From an uncultured Alphaproteobacteria bacterium (lineage in GTDB: Bacteria > Pseudomonadota > Alphaproteobacteria > Rickettsiales > CAIJLX01): a DNA stretch of 43,436 nt. The notes beneath the pieces were generated by a model. The model was not told the origin of the DNA. It searched no databases and saw nothing but the letters and a program-made list of their open reading frames with translations. Positions 1 to 8,270 of the stretch are shown in pieces (the first letter of the stretch is position 1; each line of letters begins with the position of its first letter). The stretch covers positions 1 to 43,436 of the forward strand of contig CAIJLX010000072.1 of the NCBI GenBank assembly GCA_903821695.1. The letters are read 5' to 3'. The position numbers were made by a program, and so were the translations under genes.

Positions 1-21
1 GATGGTGATGATGTCGGTCAT
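1..21 (-). CDS. 5' end of a further phage gene (partial)
   Basis: An ATG at 21-19 overlaps the TGA stop (20-18) of the preceding phage gene in an ATGA arrangement. It opens a frame reading M-T-D-I-I-T-I that runs off the window. Overlapping stop/start pairs are typical of this compact tail operon, so a real gene is likely, but seven codons do not allow identification. Confidence 0.35.
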
Positions 22-377
22 CGCGTTACCTCGGGGCTAATAATGACAATTCCTTCCAGCAGGCGCGTCACGGTGACGGTATCCGCTGCGACGATCTCCA
101 AATCATAAACCCCACCCGTCGCGGTGATGGCGGACGTGGCGACGGCGGTGGCCAGAATGTTAATCGTGCCAGCTGCGCCACCCAGCGTGATGCCACCGTT
201 TTCAGTGGTCAGGGTGAGAAATGGTGTGGAAGATTCCACGGTTTCACGCATGTGCATCCGTGCGATGAAACTGGTCAGATCAATCGGCGTGCCGCCTTCA
301 TCTTTCCAAGTAATTTGCTCGGAAAACGTCGCGCCGCGATAAACATAGAGATTATGTTTTGCTGGATGTGTGGTCAT
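18..377 (-). CDS. small phage structural-type protein, function unknown
   Basis: This encodes 119 aa with no signal peptide. It is rich in Thr, Val, Ile and Gly, as expected of a beta-sandwich. The N-terminal part carries a phrase of the type 'YRGATFSEQITWKDEGG' followed by 'PIDLTSF', which resembles the N-terminal domain of phage baseplate, fibre or tail-accessory proteins. That resemblance is from memory and is not a family assignment. It lies directly downstream of the DUF2793 gene in the tail operon (10 nt gap) and overlaps the next gene by ATGA. It is probably a tail-fibre-associated or neck-passage protein. Confidence 0.65.
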   Translation of the reverse strand: MTTHPAKHNLYVYRGATFSEQITWKDEGGTPIDLTSFIARMHMRETVESSTPFLTLTTENGGITLGGAAGTINILATAVATSAITATGGVYDLEIVAADTVTVTRLLEGIVIISPEVTR

Positions 378-387
378 AAATGAATCC

Positions 388-1326
388 TTATGCGCTCAAG
401 TTGGCGTACCATTTGGTTGCGGTTGCCGCCCAAAACATGGCGTTTTTGCCAGCGGCCAGTGAGAAAGCGGCATTCGCTGCTAGGGCGTTAATGCTATGGC
501 CACTTGCTGGGTACACCGCTAGGGCGTTCGCCCCAGCGTTCGCTACACAAATGAACTCGCCTTGCTCGGGTGACGGCAGGATGCCGCCCGTGCCAGCCGC
601 CACCGTGGTGAACTCGTTCGTTTGCTTGGTGATTGCCGTTGCCGTGCCTTGCGTTGTACCTGCGCCGCTTAATCCCGAGGCGTTGGATTTCAACGCCACA
701 CGGCCATTTGCTGCCAGCATTTTCATGGCATCAAAGAACGTCGAGCCATCCGCCGATACTTTGAGGGTGAAGTTATCATCCCCCAGCAGGCCGAACTCGG
801 CACGCCCTGAAAACCCTGTTTGGAAAAGGAAGCTGGCTTTGTTGCCTATGGCATTCTTGTTAATCTTCACCTGCATGTCCGTGCCGATGTGATTGAACAG
901 GATTGCCGCGCTCGCCACCGCGAACTTGTTGGTGCTATCCGCCGAAGTGTTCACGCCCAGCATGGTGAGGTTCTGAAACGATGTGGGGTTCACCGTCAGC
1001 ACCCATGCTGCGCCATCGTAGGTGTAGAGGGTGTTTACATCATTCGCCCATACCGTCAGCCCTTCCCACGGGGCAATGAAGTTCCATGCAGTGGTATAAA
1101 ACGCGAGGGCTTTGGCTTGCCCAGCCCATGCGCCCGTGGGTGCGCTGCCTACGATGTAGCTATCCCCCGCGACGGGCGAGCCTGGAGGCGTATTCACCCC
1201 CACGCTCACCATTGCCGCCTGCAATAGCGCGTCGATCAAGTCGAGTGATGCGTTATGCGTCACTTCCTTTTGCGACTGTGATTGCAGAATATAGGGCAGC
1301 TTCACCCGATTAGTGGTGTTTGGCAT
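388..1326 (-). CDS. DUF2793 phage protein (tail-fibre-like)
   Basis: This encodes 312 aa from the ATG at 1326 (M-P-N-T-T-N-R-V). The frame is open further upstream, but that would run into the tail-tip gene ending at 1349. The first ~120 residues carry the DUF2793 hallmarks: 'LPYILQSQSQKEVTHNASL', 'PPGSPVAGDSYIVG', 'PTGAWAGQAKALAFY' and 'WNFIAPWEGLTVW'. The C-terminal half is Ala/Gly/Thr-rich, as in fibre or decoration proteins. DUF2793 proteins sit at the distal end of alphaproteobacterial phage and GTA-like tail operons, where a role in host contact is plausible but unproven. A shorter paralogue is encoded at 35639-36283. Confidence 0.85.
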   Translation of the reverse strand: MPNTTNRVKLPYILQSQSQKEVTHNASLDLIDALLQAAMVSVGVNTPPGSPVAGDSYIVGSAPTGAWAGQAKALAFYTTAWNFIAPWEGLTVWANDVNTLYTYDGAAWVLTVNPTSFQNLTMLGVNTSADSTNKFAVASAAILFNHIGTDMQVKINKNAIGNKASFLFQTGFSGRAEFGLLGDDNFTLKVSADGSTFFDAMKMLAANGRVALKSNASGLSGAGTTQGTATAITKQTNEFTTVAAGTGGILPSPEQGEFICVANAGANALAVYPASGHSINALAANAAFSLAAGKNAMFWAATATKWYANLSA

Positions 1327-1348
1327 AAGACTATCCGTTGTTTGAAGG

Positions 1349-4300
1349 TTAGATCGTTGCGATTCCCGCGTATCCACGCCCGACGGCGGCGGAAAGCTGG
1401 TACACATTCACCAGCACGCTGCTTTGCGCCGAACCGAAGTCCGTCACTTGCTGCGCGGCGGTGTAGATGGTGGTGGGTGAAGTCAGGCCGATGATGGTGC
1501 GTTTCAGCGTCACCCCCTGCATGATTTCCACCTCGTAGCGTTCGGCTTCCTCGGAAAGCGGAATATCCACCGCGTCCCGCCAATCACCGCCGATGCGCGT
1601 GCGCCGCTTCCAGTTGATGGTCAGATCACCACCCACATTTCGGCTGCCCTCGATATGCACGGGGGAATAAGGTTTCAGAGCCTTTGCCGCATAGGTGAAA
1701 TCCTGCGCGGTGGTTGCCCCAAGCGTGGAACCAACGGTCACGGGCTTGAACTTCTTGGCGATACCCCAGCCAGAGGATGCCATCAGTTCCCGCGCAAGGG
1801 CGTTTGTCAGCATGATGAAGCGTTCACCCGCTATGTGACTACCTACAGCCCATTCCGTACCCAGCCGCCCCCGCAAAAGCCCAGACAAACGATATTTGTT
1901 TGTGTCGAGCAGTGTCGCGGTTTGGAACTGGATGACTTCATCGCCGATGACGCACACATTCGCGCCATTCAGCACAGCAATATCGGTCACGCTCTGCAGC
2001 TGGCCGAAGGTTAAAAGCACATCAATGGTCGTGCTGTTATCCCAAGTGTACACCGTCCCCGCAGGGATGATATTCAGCACCGCGCCGATGGTGGCCTGCG
2101 CCGTGAGCGTTTGCATCAAGGCGTAGTTTGCGCCGCCATCATCCGAGCGGTAAACCGCCGAACCCGTCCAGTCACCACCCAAGCCCACCACGCCATAGCG
2201 CAAATAGGCATCCGTCACCGCATCGGTGGGGAATGCTGGCAGGTCGAGCAGTTCCAGCCGCGTGGCGGAAATACTAGTCGGCGGCTGAATGTTGGGCGTG
2301 CCAGTGCCTGCGGGATTATAGAAATCATACGAAGACACATCTTCGGCCACCGCTGTGAGTTCCTGCATCCCGTTTCGCACCAGCTTGGTGGAATTGATCC
2401 GCATCACATACGCCGCGCCATCCTTCGTGATGGTAATCACGTCGGTCGGTTCAAGCAGCGCATATTTCGGCGGCACGGTGAACTGGTACTGCACGCGGCC
2501 GACCCACACATTGTAGAGCGTCACATCCGCCACCACCTTGGCTTCCTGATCCGAAAGCACAATCGGCAGGTTTACCGTGGCATAATCCACCGCTTTGACG
2601 GTTTGCCGCTGCGAGGATTGCGTGCCAGCCTGATAATCCGCCGTGCGGTTCAGATAGATGACATCCACCTGGCGCGGCAATTCCAGTTCCTGCGTGCGGG
2701 TGATGGTGAAGGTATCAATCGCATCATCACGCGGCACCAGTTCCGAGAAATCCAGCGTGGTGTTGGAAACTTTGCCCCGCTTGATGAACTTCAACAGCCC
2801 ATCCGATTCCACCATGTCGAAGAAATAAGCCGAGGCCAATTGCTCCAAACAGGCACGCACCGTTTGCCGATTACTCACGATAAAGCCCGACACAATATCC
2901 GTCAGACGGCTGGTGTCATACATGGTGTTGTCGTAACCCACCTTTTTCAGCAGGTCGGCGACGATCTGGCCGAGGCTTGAAAGCCCCAGCTTTCCTTGCA
3001 CCCAATGGCCTGTTTTCCAGTTGCTGCCATCCGCCCAAACCGAGCCGAGGTCAGGGAAGAATGGGAACGGCCGTGCATCCCATGTCCACACGAACTTGCG
3101 TGGAATGAAATTGGCTTCCAGCGCGTTCTCTGCATTGAGATAGTCAATCGAGGCATCGAGCGCGGTGCGCTGCGCCAGAAAATCCACCCGCGAGCGCGAA
3201 CCCCGAGGATAGAAACTTTCTACCGAGTCAGGGTCAACAAACACGTTGGGCTGGTTGGCGCATCCATCCACCGAAGGAAAGCCAATCTCCGAAAACCAAA
3301 CGGGTTTCATCTTGGCCGTCCATGCCGTGCCGCTGGCATCAGGATTCGTGTGGGTGCTATTCCACCAGTGTTTTACGTTCTTCCAGGCAAAGGTTGCGCC
3401 TGAATAGAAGGTTTGGGTGGTACGATTGCCGTCCCAGTAATAATCCCAGCCTTCATCCTGCGTCCATCCATCGTAAACCGCCTGATAGTCAATCTGCGCC
3501 TGTGGCAAGTCGGGCGTGAGTGGGAAATAGCAATCAATCGCCACCACGTCGATATTGCTATCGCTCCATAGCGGATCAAGGTGATACCAGCCGTTTACGG
3601 AATGATACTCGCTCCAATCCCCACCGTAAGCCACTTTCACGCCTGCGCCGACGGCGGTTTTCACCGTGGCGGCAAGGCTTTTCAGCTGCGTCACCGCTGG
3701 GAATACGCCTGCGCTGCTCATGTAGGTGGTGAGTCCCACCAGTTCCGAGCCGATCATGAAAGCGTCGATATTGTTCTTCAGCAACACGCCACCAACATTC
3801 AGGTTGGCATAATGCGTGATGAAGGCATTGTAGCCATTGGTGCGGGTGAAGAAGTTGGCCGCATCGGTGGCATTGGTGGGCGTAATCCTGCCGCGCCACG
3901 GTTTTGGTTGTGGCGTGATGGTGTCCACTTGCACCATCGGGTAAAACAGCACCTTGTAGCCACGCGCCTTTAATTCCTGACACAGCCGAATGATACTTTT
4001 GTCCGTGGGCGTGCCACCATACGTTGGCGTGCCATCGGGAAAAGTTAAAATGACGTGTGCGTTATTGCGGGTAAAACTTCCCACCACCCAATCATCAGGC
4101 GCAATCCGTGCGCCTTGGCTGTTAAACTCCGCCGCTGGTTTGATAATGCTCACCGCAGGATCTGCGGAATCCGAAAACCAGTTCACCACCACCGACACCC
4201 ATTCCACATTGGGCAGGTTGGCTTTGAGGTTGTCGAGTGCCACCAGCACATCGGCTTTATTATTGAGGTTGTTCAGGTTCATTTTGGTGACTTTGCCACC

Positions 4301-5068
4301 TTGCACAAAATTGCCTGATACATCCTGCTGGCCGCTGGTTTTCTCCTGCACCACCGTGTCGTAAACATTCTCACCTGCGCCTGGGATAATCGTGATGTCC
4401 TTGATTTTATCCTCAAGGTCGAAGGGCTTTTTCAGCGTGCGGCGCACCTCGAAGGTAAAGTTCGGAATGCGATTGCCGAAATCCCCCAGCGGGAAATCCT
4501 TAATCACCACATAGGCCGTGCCACGATAGGCTGGCGTTTGCCCTGCGGGATAGAAGGACGACATAAACGTGTCAGGCAGCTGCGTTTCATCACCGAGATA
4601 GAGCGAATAGCTGCCAGCTGTCAGGTCAAGCTGCTTTGCATCCGCCCATACGCGCACCACTTCGCTGATCGCACCTTCACAAATCGCCACTGCAAGGCTT
4701 GCCGTGTAGGTGTAGGTCGTGGTGGTAGTTTCCACGCTTCCGCCACCGCCGCCGCCTTTACCACCGCCCGAGGATTGCGTTGTCGTGGTCACATGCTCCT
4801 GGATCGGGCGCGACCAGATCACGTTTCCCGCAATACGGGCGTTGCCATAAACCACGGGTATCGACTTGCCATAGGTAGAAGCCTGCACCATCAAATCGGT
4901 CAGGCGTGAACCTTCCTGATTGATGCGTGCCTTGCTGCCGAAAATGGAACGGTCAATAAACCCGCCCAAATATCCGCCCACACCACCCGCCAACGCTGCG
5001 GCAAATGCACCCGCGCCGATGGATGAGGCCGCAGAACTCGCGGCGGCTGCTAGAACGATGGCTGCCAT
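1349..5068 (-). CDS. GTA-type host-specificity / tail-tip protein with TIM-barrel domain (Rhodobacter gp15-like)
   Basis: This encodes 1239 aa, close to the length of the Rhodobacter GTA gp15 family. The N-terminus is an Ala/Gly-rich hydrophobic stretch (residues 1-45), as in other tail-tip proteins. A GTA TIM-barrel-like region follows at about residues 300-650, with 'PWRGRITPTNATDAANFF' near residue 390, 'DAFMIGSELVGLT', 'YGGDWSEYHS' and 'KPVWFSEIGFP'. It resembles glycoside-hydrolase barrels. A phage-tail-3-type region lies at roughly 700-900, and the C-terminus has beta-rich tail-tip repeats ('YRLSGLLRGRLGTEWA'). In GTAs this protein forms the megatron/tip and may touch peptidoglycan during entry. 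The start overlaps the NlpC/P60 gene by 19 nt, as expected for translational coupling. The frame is intact. Confidence 0.92.
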   Translation of the reverse strand: MAAIVLAAAASSAASSIGAGAFAAALAGGVGGYLGGFIDRSIFGSKARINQEGSRLTDLMVQASTYGKSIPVVYGNARIAGNVIWSRPIQEHVTTTTQSSGGGKGGGGGGSVETTTTTYTYTASLAVAICEGAISEVVRVWADAKQLDLTAGSYSLYLGDETQLPDTFMSSFYPAGQTPAYRGTAYVVIKDFPLGDFGNRIPNFTFEVRRTLKKPFDLEDKIKDITIIPGAGENVYDTVVQEKTSGQQDVSGNFVQGGKVTKMNLNNLNNKADVLVALDNLKANLPNVEWVSVVVNWFSDSADPAVSIIKPAAEFNSQGARIAPDDWVVGSFTRNNAHVILTFPDGTPTYGGTPTDKSIIRLCQELKARGYKVLFYPMVQVDTITPQPKPWRGRITPTNATDAANFFTRTNGYNAFITHYANLNVGGVLLKNNIDAFMIGSELVGLTTYMSSAGVFPAVTQLKSLAATVKTAVGAGVKVAYGGDWSEYHSVNGWYHLDPLWSDSNIDVVAIDCYFPLTPDLPQAQIDYQAVYDGWTQDEGWDYYWDGNRTTQTFYSGATFAWKNVKHWWNSTHTNPDASGTAWTAKMKPVWFSEIGFPSVDGCANQPNVFVDPDSVESFYPRGSRSRVDFLAQRTALDASIDYLNAENALEANFIPRKFVWTWDARPFPFFPDLGSVWADGSNWKTGHWVQGKLGLSSLGQIVADLLKKVGYDNTMYDTSRLTDIVSGFIVSNRQTVRACLEQLASAYFFDMVESDGLLKFIKRGKVSNTTLDFSELVPRDDAIDTFTITRTQELELPRQVDVIYLNRTADYQAGTQSSQRQTVKAVDYATVNLPIVLSDQEAKVVADVTLYNVWVGRVQYQFTVPPKYALLEPTDVITITKDGAAYVMRINSTKLVRNGMQELTAVAEDVSSYDFYNPAGTGTPNIQPPTSISATRLELLDLPAFPTDAVTDAYLRYGVVGLGGDWTGSAVYRSDDGGANYALMQTLTAQATIGAVLNIIPAGTVYTWDNSTTIDVLLTFGQLQSVTDIAVLNGANVCVIGDEVIQFQTATLLDTNKYRLSGLLRGRLGTEWAVGSHIAGERFIMLTNALARELMASSGWGIAKKFKPVTVGSTLGATTAQDFTYAAKALKPYSPVHIEGSRNVGGDLTINWKRRTRIGGDWRDAVDIPLSEEAERYEVEIMQGVTLKRTIIGLTSPTTIYTAAQQVTDFGSAQSSVLVNVYQLSAAVGRGYAGIATI

Positions 5069-5496
5069 CTGAATACCTTCACAAGTCGTTGTTTCCAGTC
5101 ATCATCGAGGCGGTGTTCCACCACCCGACGGGCTGGCGCGTAGGAATGAACCATCCCCAGCGTGTTTTCATAATCGGTGAGAAATGCCATGTGCTGCGGG
5201 TTCTCGCGCACCTTGAACAAGGCCAGATCACCTGCCTGCGCCTCGGCTATCGGCACTTCATCCAGCAAAGCGGTGAGCTTCTCGGTGAGATACGCGCCGT
5301 CAGGCTCTTTGGAATAGGTCACCTCGTCATAACCCGCGAGTGGCTGGCCGTGCTTGTCCTTCAAGCCAAGTTCATCCACCACGCCGACAATCAGGCCGAG
5401 ACAATCACAGCCTTTGCCTTTAAGCCGCGCCTGGTGGTGAAACGGTGTGCCGATCCATGTTCGGGCTTGGGTAACAATAATGTTGCTGTCTGGCAT
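5050..5496 (-). CDS. NlpC/P60-type tail peptidase (Rhodobacter GTA gp14-like)
   Basis: This encodes 148 aa. ATG 5496 was chosen because an AAGGA Shine-Dalgarno sits 8 nt upstream, although the frame is open to 5535. NlpC/P60 signatures are visible: 'ARTWIGTPFHHQARLKGKGCDCLGLI' contains the catalytic Cys in the GxDCxGL context (here KGCDCLGLI), and the His belongs to 'QHMAFLTDYE', matching the usual H-x-[GA] strand. In GTA and siphophage tails this enzyme cleaves peptide stems of peptidoglycan at the tail tip during DNA entry. It is normally encoded between the DUF2163 and tail-tip genes. Here the fic gene and its terminator separate it from the DUF2163 gene. Confidence 0.9.
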   Translation of the reverse strand: MPDSNIIVTQARTWIGTPFHHQARLKGKGCDCLGLIVGVVDELGLKDKHGQPLAGYDEVTYSKEPDGAYLTEKLTALLDEVPIAEAQAGDLALFKVRENPQHMAFLTDYENTLGMVHSYAPARRVVEHRLDDDWKQRLVKVFRWQPSF

Positions 5497-5513
5497 GGCG
5501 TAATCCTTGGACA

Positions 5514-5551
5514 ATAAAAAAGCCGCGAGAAGCATGTGCTTCTACGGCTTT
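5514..5551 (-). terminator. Rho-independent terminator after fic
   Basis: Read on the minus strand, an outer stem AAAGCCG/CGGCTTT and an inner stem AGAAGCA/TGCTTCT form a long hairpin followed by a run of six T. It lies just after the fic stop (5580) and just before the NlpC/P60 ribosome site, so it should end fic transcription and insulate the two genes. Confidence 0.85.
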
Positions 5552-5579
5552 GAAATTTTAATAATAAGCGGCTAAATGA

Positions 5580-7082
5580 CTAGCTGGCCTTGATGTCGGC
5601 AATCAGCGTGTCATCGGGCAACGTCAATCGTATGCCCTGTAAATCTGCTTCCGTCGGATCAACAAACGCATGGGTGGCTTCCAGAATGCGCTGGCTGATA
5701 TGTTTATCGCTCCAATCCACTTTACCCGTGTAACGCTGCGCGAAATCAAGTGTGCGTACCAGAGCTTGCGGCTGTTGGTTATGGGTCAGTGCCTTGAGTG
5801 CCACCAGATAGTTGTTCCGATAAACCGTTGGCACGATAATGCGCTGCTCGTTTCCTGCCACTAATTCCGCGTTCATCATAATGCGTGCTATACGTCCGTT
5901 GCCATCCGCGAAGGGATGCACTTCGGCCACCAGAAACATCATAAACACAGCGCGATGAAACGGCGCATCGAGGCTTTGGTAAAGTTCAAATCCTTTTTTC
6001 AACGTGCCTTCCACCAATTCAGGCGCAACAAACAAAGTGCTACCTGCACGGTTGCCTTCTACCTTGAATCGCCCTGGTAATTTTTCAGGCCGCTTCGCCA
6101 TGATGACCGCGTGACGCTGTTTCAAAAGCGTTAGAAAATCCTCAAAACGCTTCGGGATTCTTTGCATCTCTTTGGTATCGGCAACAATCTGGTATGTTCC
6201 CAAAACGTCGTGTGCATCAGCAGGTCGGTCGTTTGGCACTTTGCCCTCAAAGACAATTTCCTCCGCTTCATTTACCGCAAATTCAGTGCCTTCAATGAAG
6301 TTTGAGAAATAGGCTTCGTAAAATGCAAGTGTCTCCGTGACCACGGGCGCAGGCCGCGTGATCGGCGGTGTTTCATGCAAGGCGCGGTGTAGAACTTCAA
6401 ACAATTGCAAGCGGTCAGGGTCGTAAGGCTCTCCCTTTTTGCGTGCGATACCTGTTTTTGACACTACAGGTTCATCGCGTGTACCGAGTAATGTGCCTAT
6501 CAAATCATCCAGCTGCTTGAATTCTTTCTCCAACTCCAGCGTGCGCGAAAGTTTGCGTGCATCATCACGCAGCTGCTTTATCGCTGCATCACCCGACCGC
6601 CTGAGAATCACATCCAGTTTTTCTTCAATCTCCTGCCTTGAAAGCGTGCGCGGTGCGCTGCCTTCTCGTGGGCGTGAGATACGCATATTTTCCAAATACG
6701 CCCGAGCCTGCGAACAAAGACGCAAGCCATCCATGAACGGCTTGTCATCTGGCAATGGTGCAACGCCTTTGCGCGACCTGATAGTGACACCAGGTAGTTC
6801 AATATCCCGCTTGCGATCCGAGATAATAAATATCGAACCATCTGGCGCAGGTTTCAATTCCAAGGCGGTGCGATCCGCAATCAAGGCTTCTGGCACAAAC
6901 TGCCCGATGATTTGCCAGAGATTGCGCTTCACAATCGCTTCTGGTGCATCCGTCAAATTGGTCGTATAAAGACGGGAAGCCAGCTTTCGCAGCTTTCCGC
7001 TTTTTACACTGCGTGACACCATCTCCGTCGTCGTTGCGTCGGAAACAATCACCTCGGGCAGCTTTGGCAATAATTCGGGCAT
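5580..7082 (-). CDS. Fic-domain protein (probable AMPylase), class II type
   Basis: This encodes 500 aa from ATG 7082, which has a GGAG 8 nt upstream. The Fic core carries 'EVHPFADGNGRIAR', an intact HPFx[D/E]GNGRxxR motif with the catalytic His near residue 389. Upstream, 'YFSNFIEGTEF' (Ser ~260, Glu ~264) matches the inhibitory helix motif [S/T]xxxE[G/N] placed N-terminal to the core, which defines class II Fic proteins. Such enzymes usually transfer AMP from ATP to Ser/Thr/Tyr of target proteins. The first ~240 residues have no domain I recognise, apart from an Arg/Lys/Glu-rich helical stretch at ~150-220. The gene interrupts the tail operon between the DUF2163 and NlpC/P60 genes and has its own promoter and terminator, so it is probably cargo (a moron) rather than a tail part. 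The target is unknown. Confidence 0.9.
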   Translation of the reverse strand: MPELLPKLPEVIVSDATTTEMVSRSVKSGKLRKLASRLYTTNLTDAPEAIVKRNLWQIIGQFVPEALIADRTALELKPAPDGSIFIISDRKRDIELPGVTIRSRKGVAPLPDDKPFMDGLRLCSQARAYLENMRISRPREGSAPRTLSRQEIEEKLDVILRRSGDAAIKQLRDDARKLSRTLELEKEFKQLDDLIGTLLGTRDEPVVSKTGIARKKGEPYDPDRLQLFEVLHRALHETPPITRPAPVVTETLAFYEAYFSNFIEGTEFAVNEAEEIVFEGKVPNDRPADAHDVLGTYQIVADTKEMQRIPKRFEDFLTLLKQRHAVIMAKRPEKLPGRFKVEGNRAGSTLFVAPELVEGTLKKGFELYQSLDAPFHRAVFMMFLVAEVHPFADGNGRIARIMMNAELVAGNEQRIIVPTVYRNNYLVALKALTHNQQPQALVRTLDFAQRYTGKVDWSDKHISQRILEATHAFVDPTEADLQGIRLTLPDDTLIADIKAS

Positions 7083-7150
7083 AAATCTCACTCCACACCC
7101 CATTATACGCAATAATTCGGGTATAATAAAGCACTTTGTGCAATAAAGTG
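7067..7150 (-). promoter_or_regulatory. putative fic promoter with a direct repeat and a small palindrome
   Basis: On the minus strand a perfect TATAAT (7107-7102) precedes the fic ribosome site. The matching -35 (TTATTA, 16 bp spacing) is weak. The 18-bp direct repeat GCAATAATTCGGG[C/T]ATAA occurs at 7067-7084 and 7109-7126, the first copy covering the fic start codon. An inverted repeat CACTTT/AAAGTG lies at 7132-7150. This layout suggests an autonomous, possibly repressed promoter. Confidence 0.45.
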
Positions 7151-7154
7151 GGGT

Positions 7155-8015
7155 TTATACCCTCTGTAGGTCGTTAGCCGTGGCTGAGGTGGCTAGCATC
7201 TTGTCCATGCCTGGGACGTAAGGCTCGCCGCGAAAGTTCACGGCATTGTTGAACTTGGCGATGCAGGTGCTGATGGTTTTGTCGCAGCCTGCTATCGCGT
7301 TGAAGGTATCGCCCACCGTCACATTGTTGGGCATGGGCAACACGAGGGTGAACTGCTTGTTCGAGAACTCTTTGATTTCCATGCGCCGCCCAGCATTCGC
7401 GCCCGTCAGCCACACCACTTCGCCGCCCGAGAAATATCCTGCTGCCTGCGTCATCGAATTGCTGATAAACACCTGCCTGCTACTGACAGTATTGACACTG
7501 CCGCCCACCGTGTAGCTGGCAAGGCTGGCTTTGCACCGTCCATCGCCAAAGATGGCGCGGCATGTGGGGCTATAGAGTTCCACAATATTCTGGCTGAGTT
7601 TTTGCGCCAGCCCACGCACTTCGGCGATAAACTGACCGTTCTTAAGCGTCACTTCCCCAAGCCAGCCGCGCCGATGCGTGATGATGCCTTGCGAGAGGTC
7701 GGTGACGTTCACCATGAAGATTTCAATCTCGGCGAAGTCGTATTTCCCCGCCATAATGTCGGCTTCGGTGATTGCCGCCGCGTCAAGGATTCCTGCCACA
7801 TCGAGATTATCGACGCTGAACTTGTCTTTGGTTTCCACGCTCGTGGGTGAAAAGCCCGTCGCGGCCTTATAAAGCTGGCTGCTCACGGTTAGGTCAGAGG
7901 TGTGATCGGTAAAGCCCATCACCGTGCCACCCACCAGCGTGAGTTTCCAGCACACGGCAAGGCTGGTGACTTCACCCGCCAGATGCGCGGCCATATTGCT
8001 TGAAGCGGTTCTCAT
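7155..8015 (-). CDS. DUF2163 / phage BR0599-type tail protein (Rhodobacter GTA gp13-like)
   Basis: This encodes 286 aa from ATG 8015, which has GGAG 8 nt upstream and matches the usual family start (M-R-T-A-S-S-N). DUF2163 occupies roughly residues 1-160: 'VCWKLTLVGGTVMGFTDHTSDLTV' and 'YKAATGF'. The BR0599 region at ~180-280 has the conserved Cys pattern 'CRAIFGDGRC', 'GCDKTISTC' and 'FRGEPYVPG'. In GTA-like tails this is a hub/baseplate component whose Cys cluster may bind an Fe-S cluster or metal. The frame stays open upstream through an unrelated small domain as far as the chaperone gene, which is described separately. Start at 8213 is an alternative and would give a 352-aa fusion. Confidence 0.88.
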   Translation of the reverse strand: MRTASSNMAAHLAGEVTSLAVCWKLTLVGGTVMGFTDHTSDLTVSSQLYKAATGFSPTSVETKDKFSVDNLDVAGILDAAAITEADIMAGKYDFAEIEIFMVNVTDLSQGIITHRRGWLGEVTLKNGQFIAEVRGLAQKLSQNIVELYSPTCRAIFGDGRCKASLASYTVGGSVNTVSSRQVFISNSMTQAAGYFSGGEVVWLTGANAGRRMEIKEFSNKQFTLVLPMPNNVTVGDTFNAIAGCDKTISTCIAKFNNAVNFRGEPYVPGMDKMLATSATANDLQRV

Positions 8016-8270
8016 AAGCGTATCTCCACAATCGGGATGGAACCCAGCCTCGGCATAATCCAGCAGGCGCAATAATGCCTGTCGGTCATAGCCGAGTACG
8101 TCGGTCACACTTAAAATGGTTGGAATGTCGAACCCTGCGATTTTACCGCTGGGATAAAGTTTGAACTGACCGCTACACCGAAGCAGCACTTCCCATGCCT
8201 CGAACCCTTCCATCGAATGCGGTTCGCTTTTGATGTAGGGGCATAACGGCTCGCCCGTGCTTTCGTTTAG
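8016..8270 (-). pseudogene. small phage protein frame without a normal start, in frame with the DUF2163 gene
   Basis: This frame reads L-N-E-S-T-G-E-P-L-C-P-Y-I and later 'EAWEVLLRCSGQFKLYPSGK', 'GFDIPTILSVTDVLGYD' and 'LLDYAEAG'. It resembles the small protein commonly encoded just after the tail assembly chaperone in alphaproteobacterial phages (recalled, not searched). The natural start position is occupied by CTA (8270-8268), which overlaps the chaperone stop TAA. The only in-frame ATG is at 8213, inside the conserved part. There is no stop before the DUF2163 start. Either the gene has lost its start and end through a deletion, or it starts at 8213 as a fusion. The expected tape-measure and DUF2460 genes are absent at this junction. 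Confidence 0.5.

Noticed and set aside
2111-2980. 289-codon plus-strand frame inside the tail-tip gene
   Set aside because: It is antisense to a well-supported protein, His/Arg-rich as expected of a shadow of a GC-rich gene, and has no recognisable motif.
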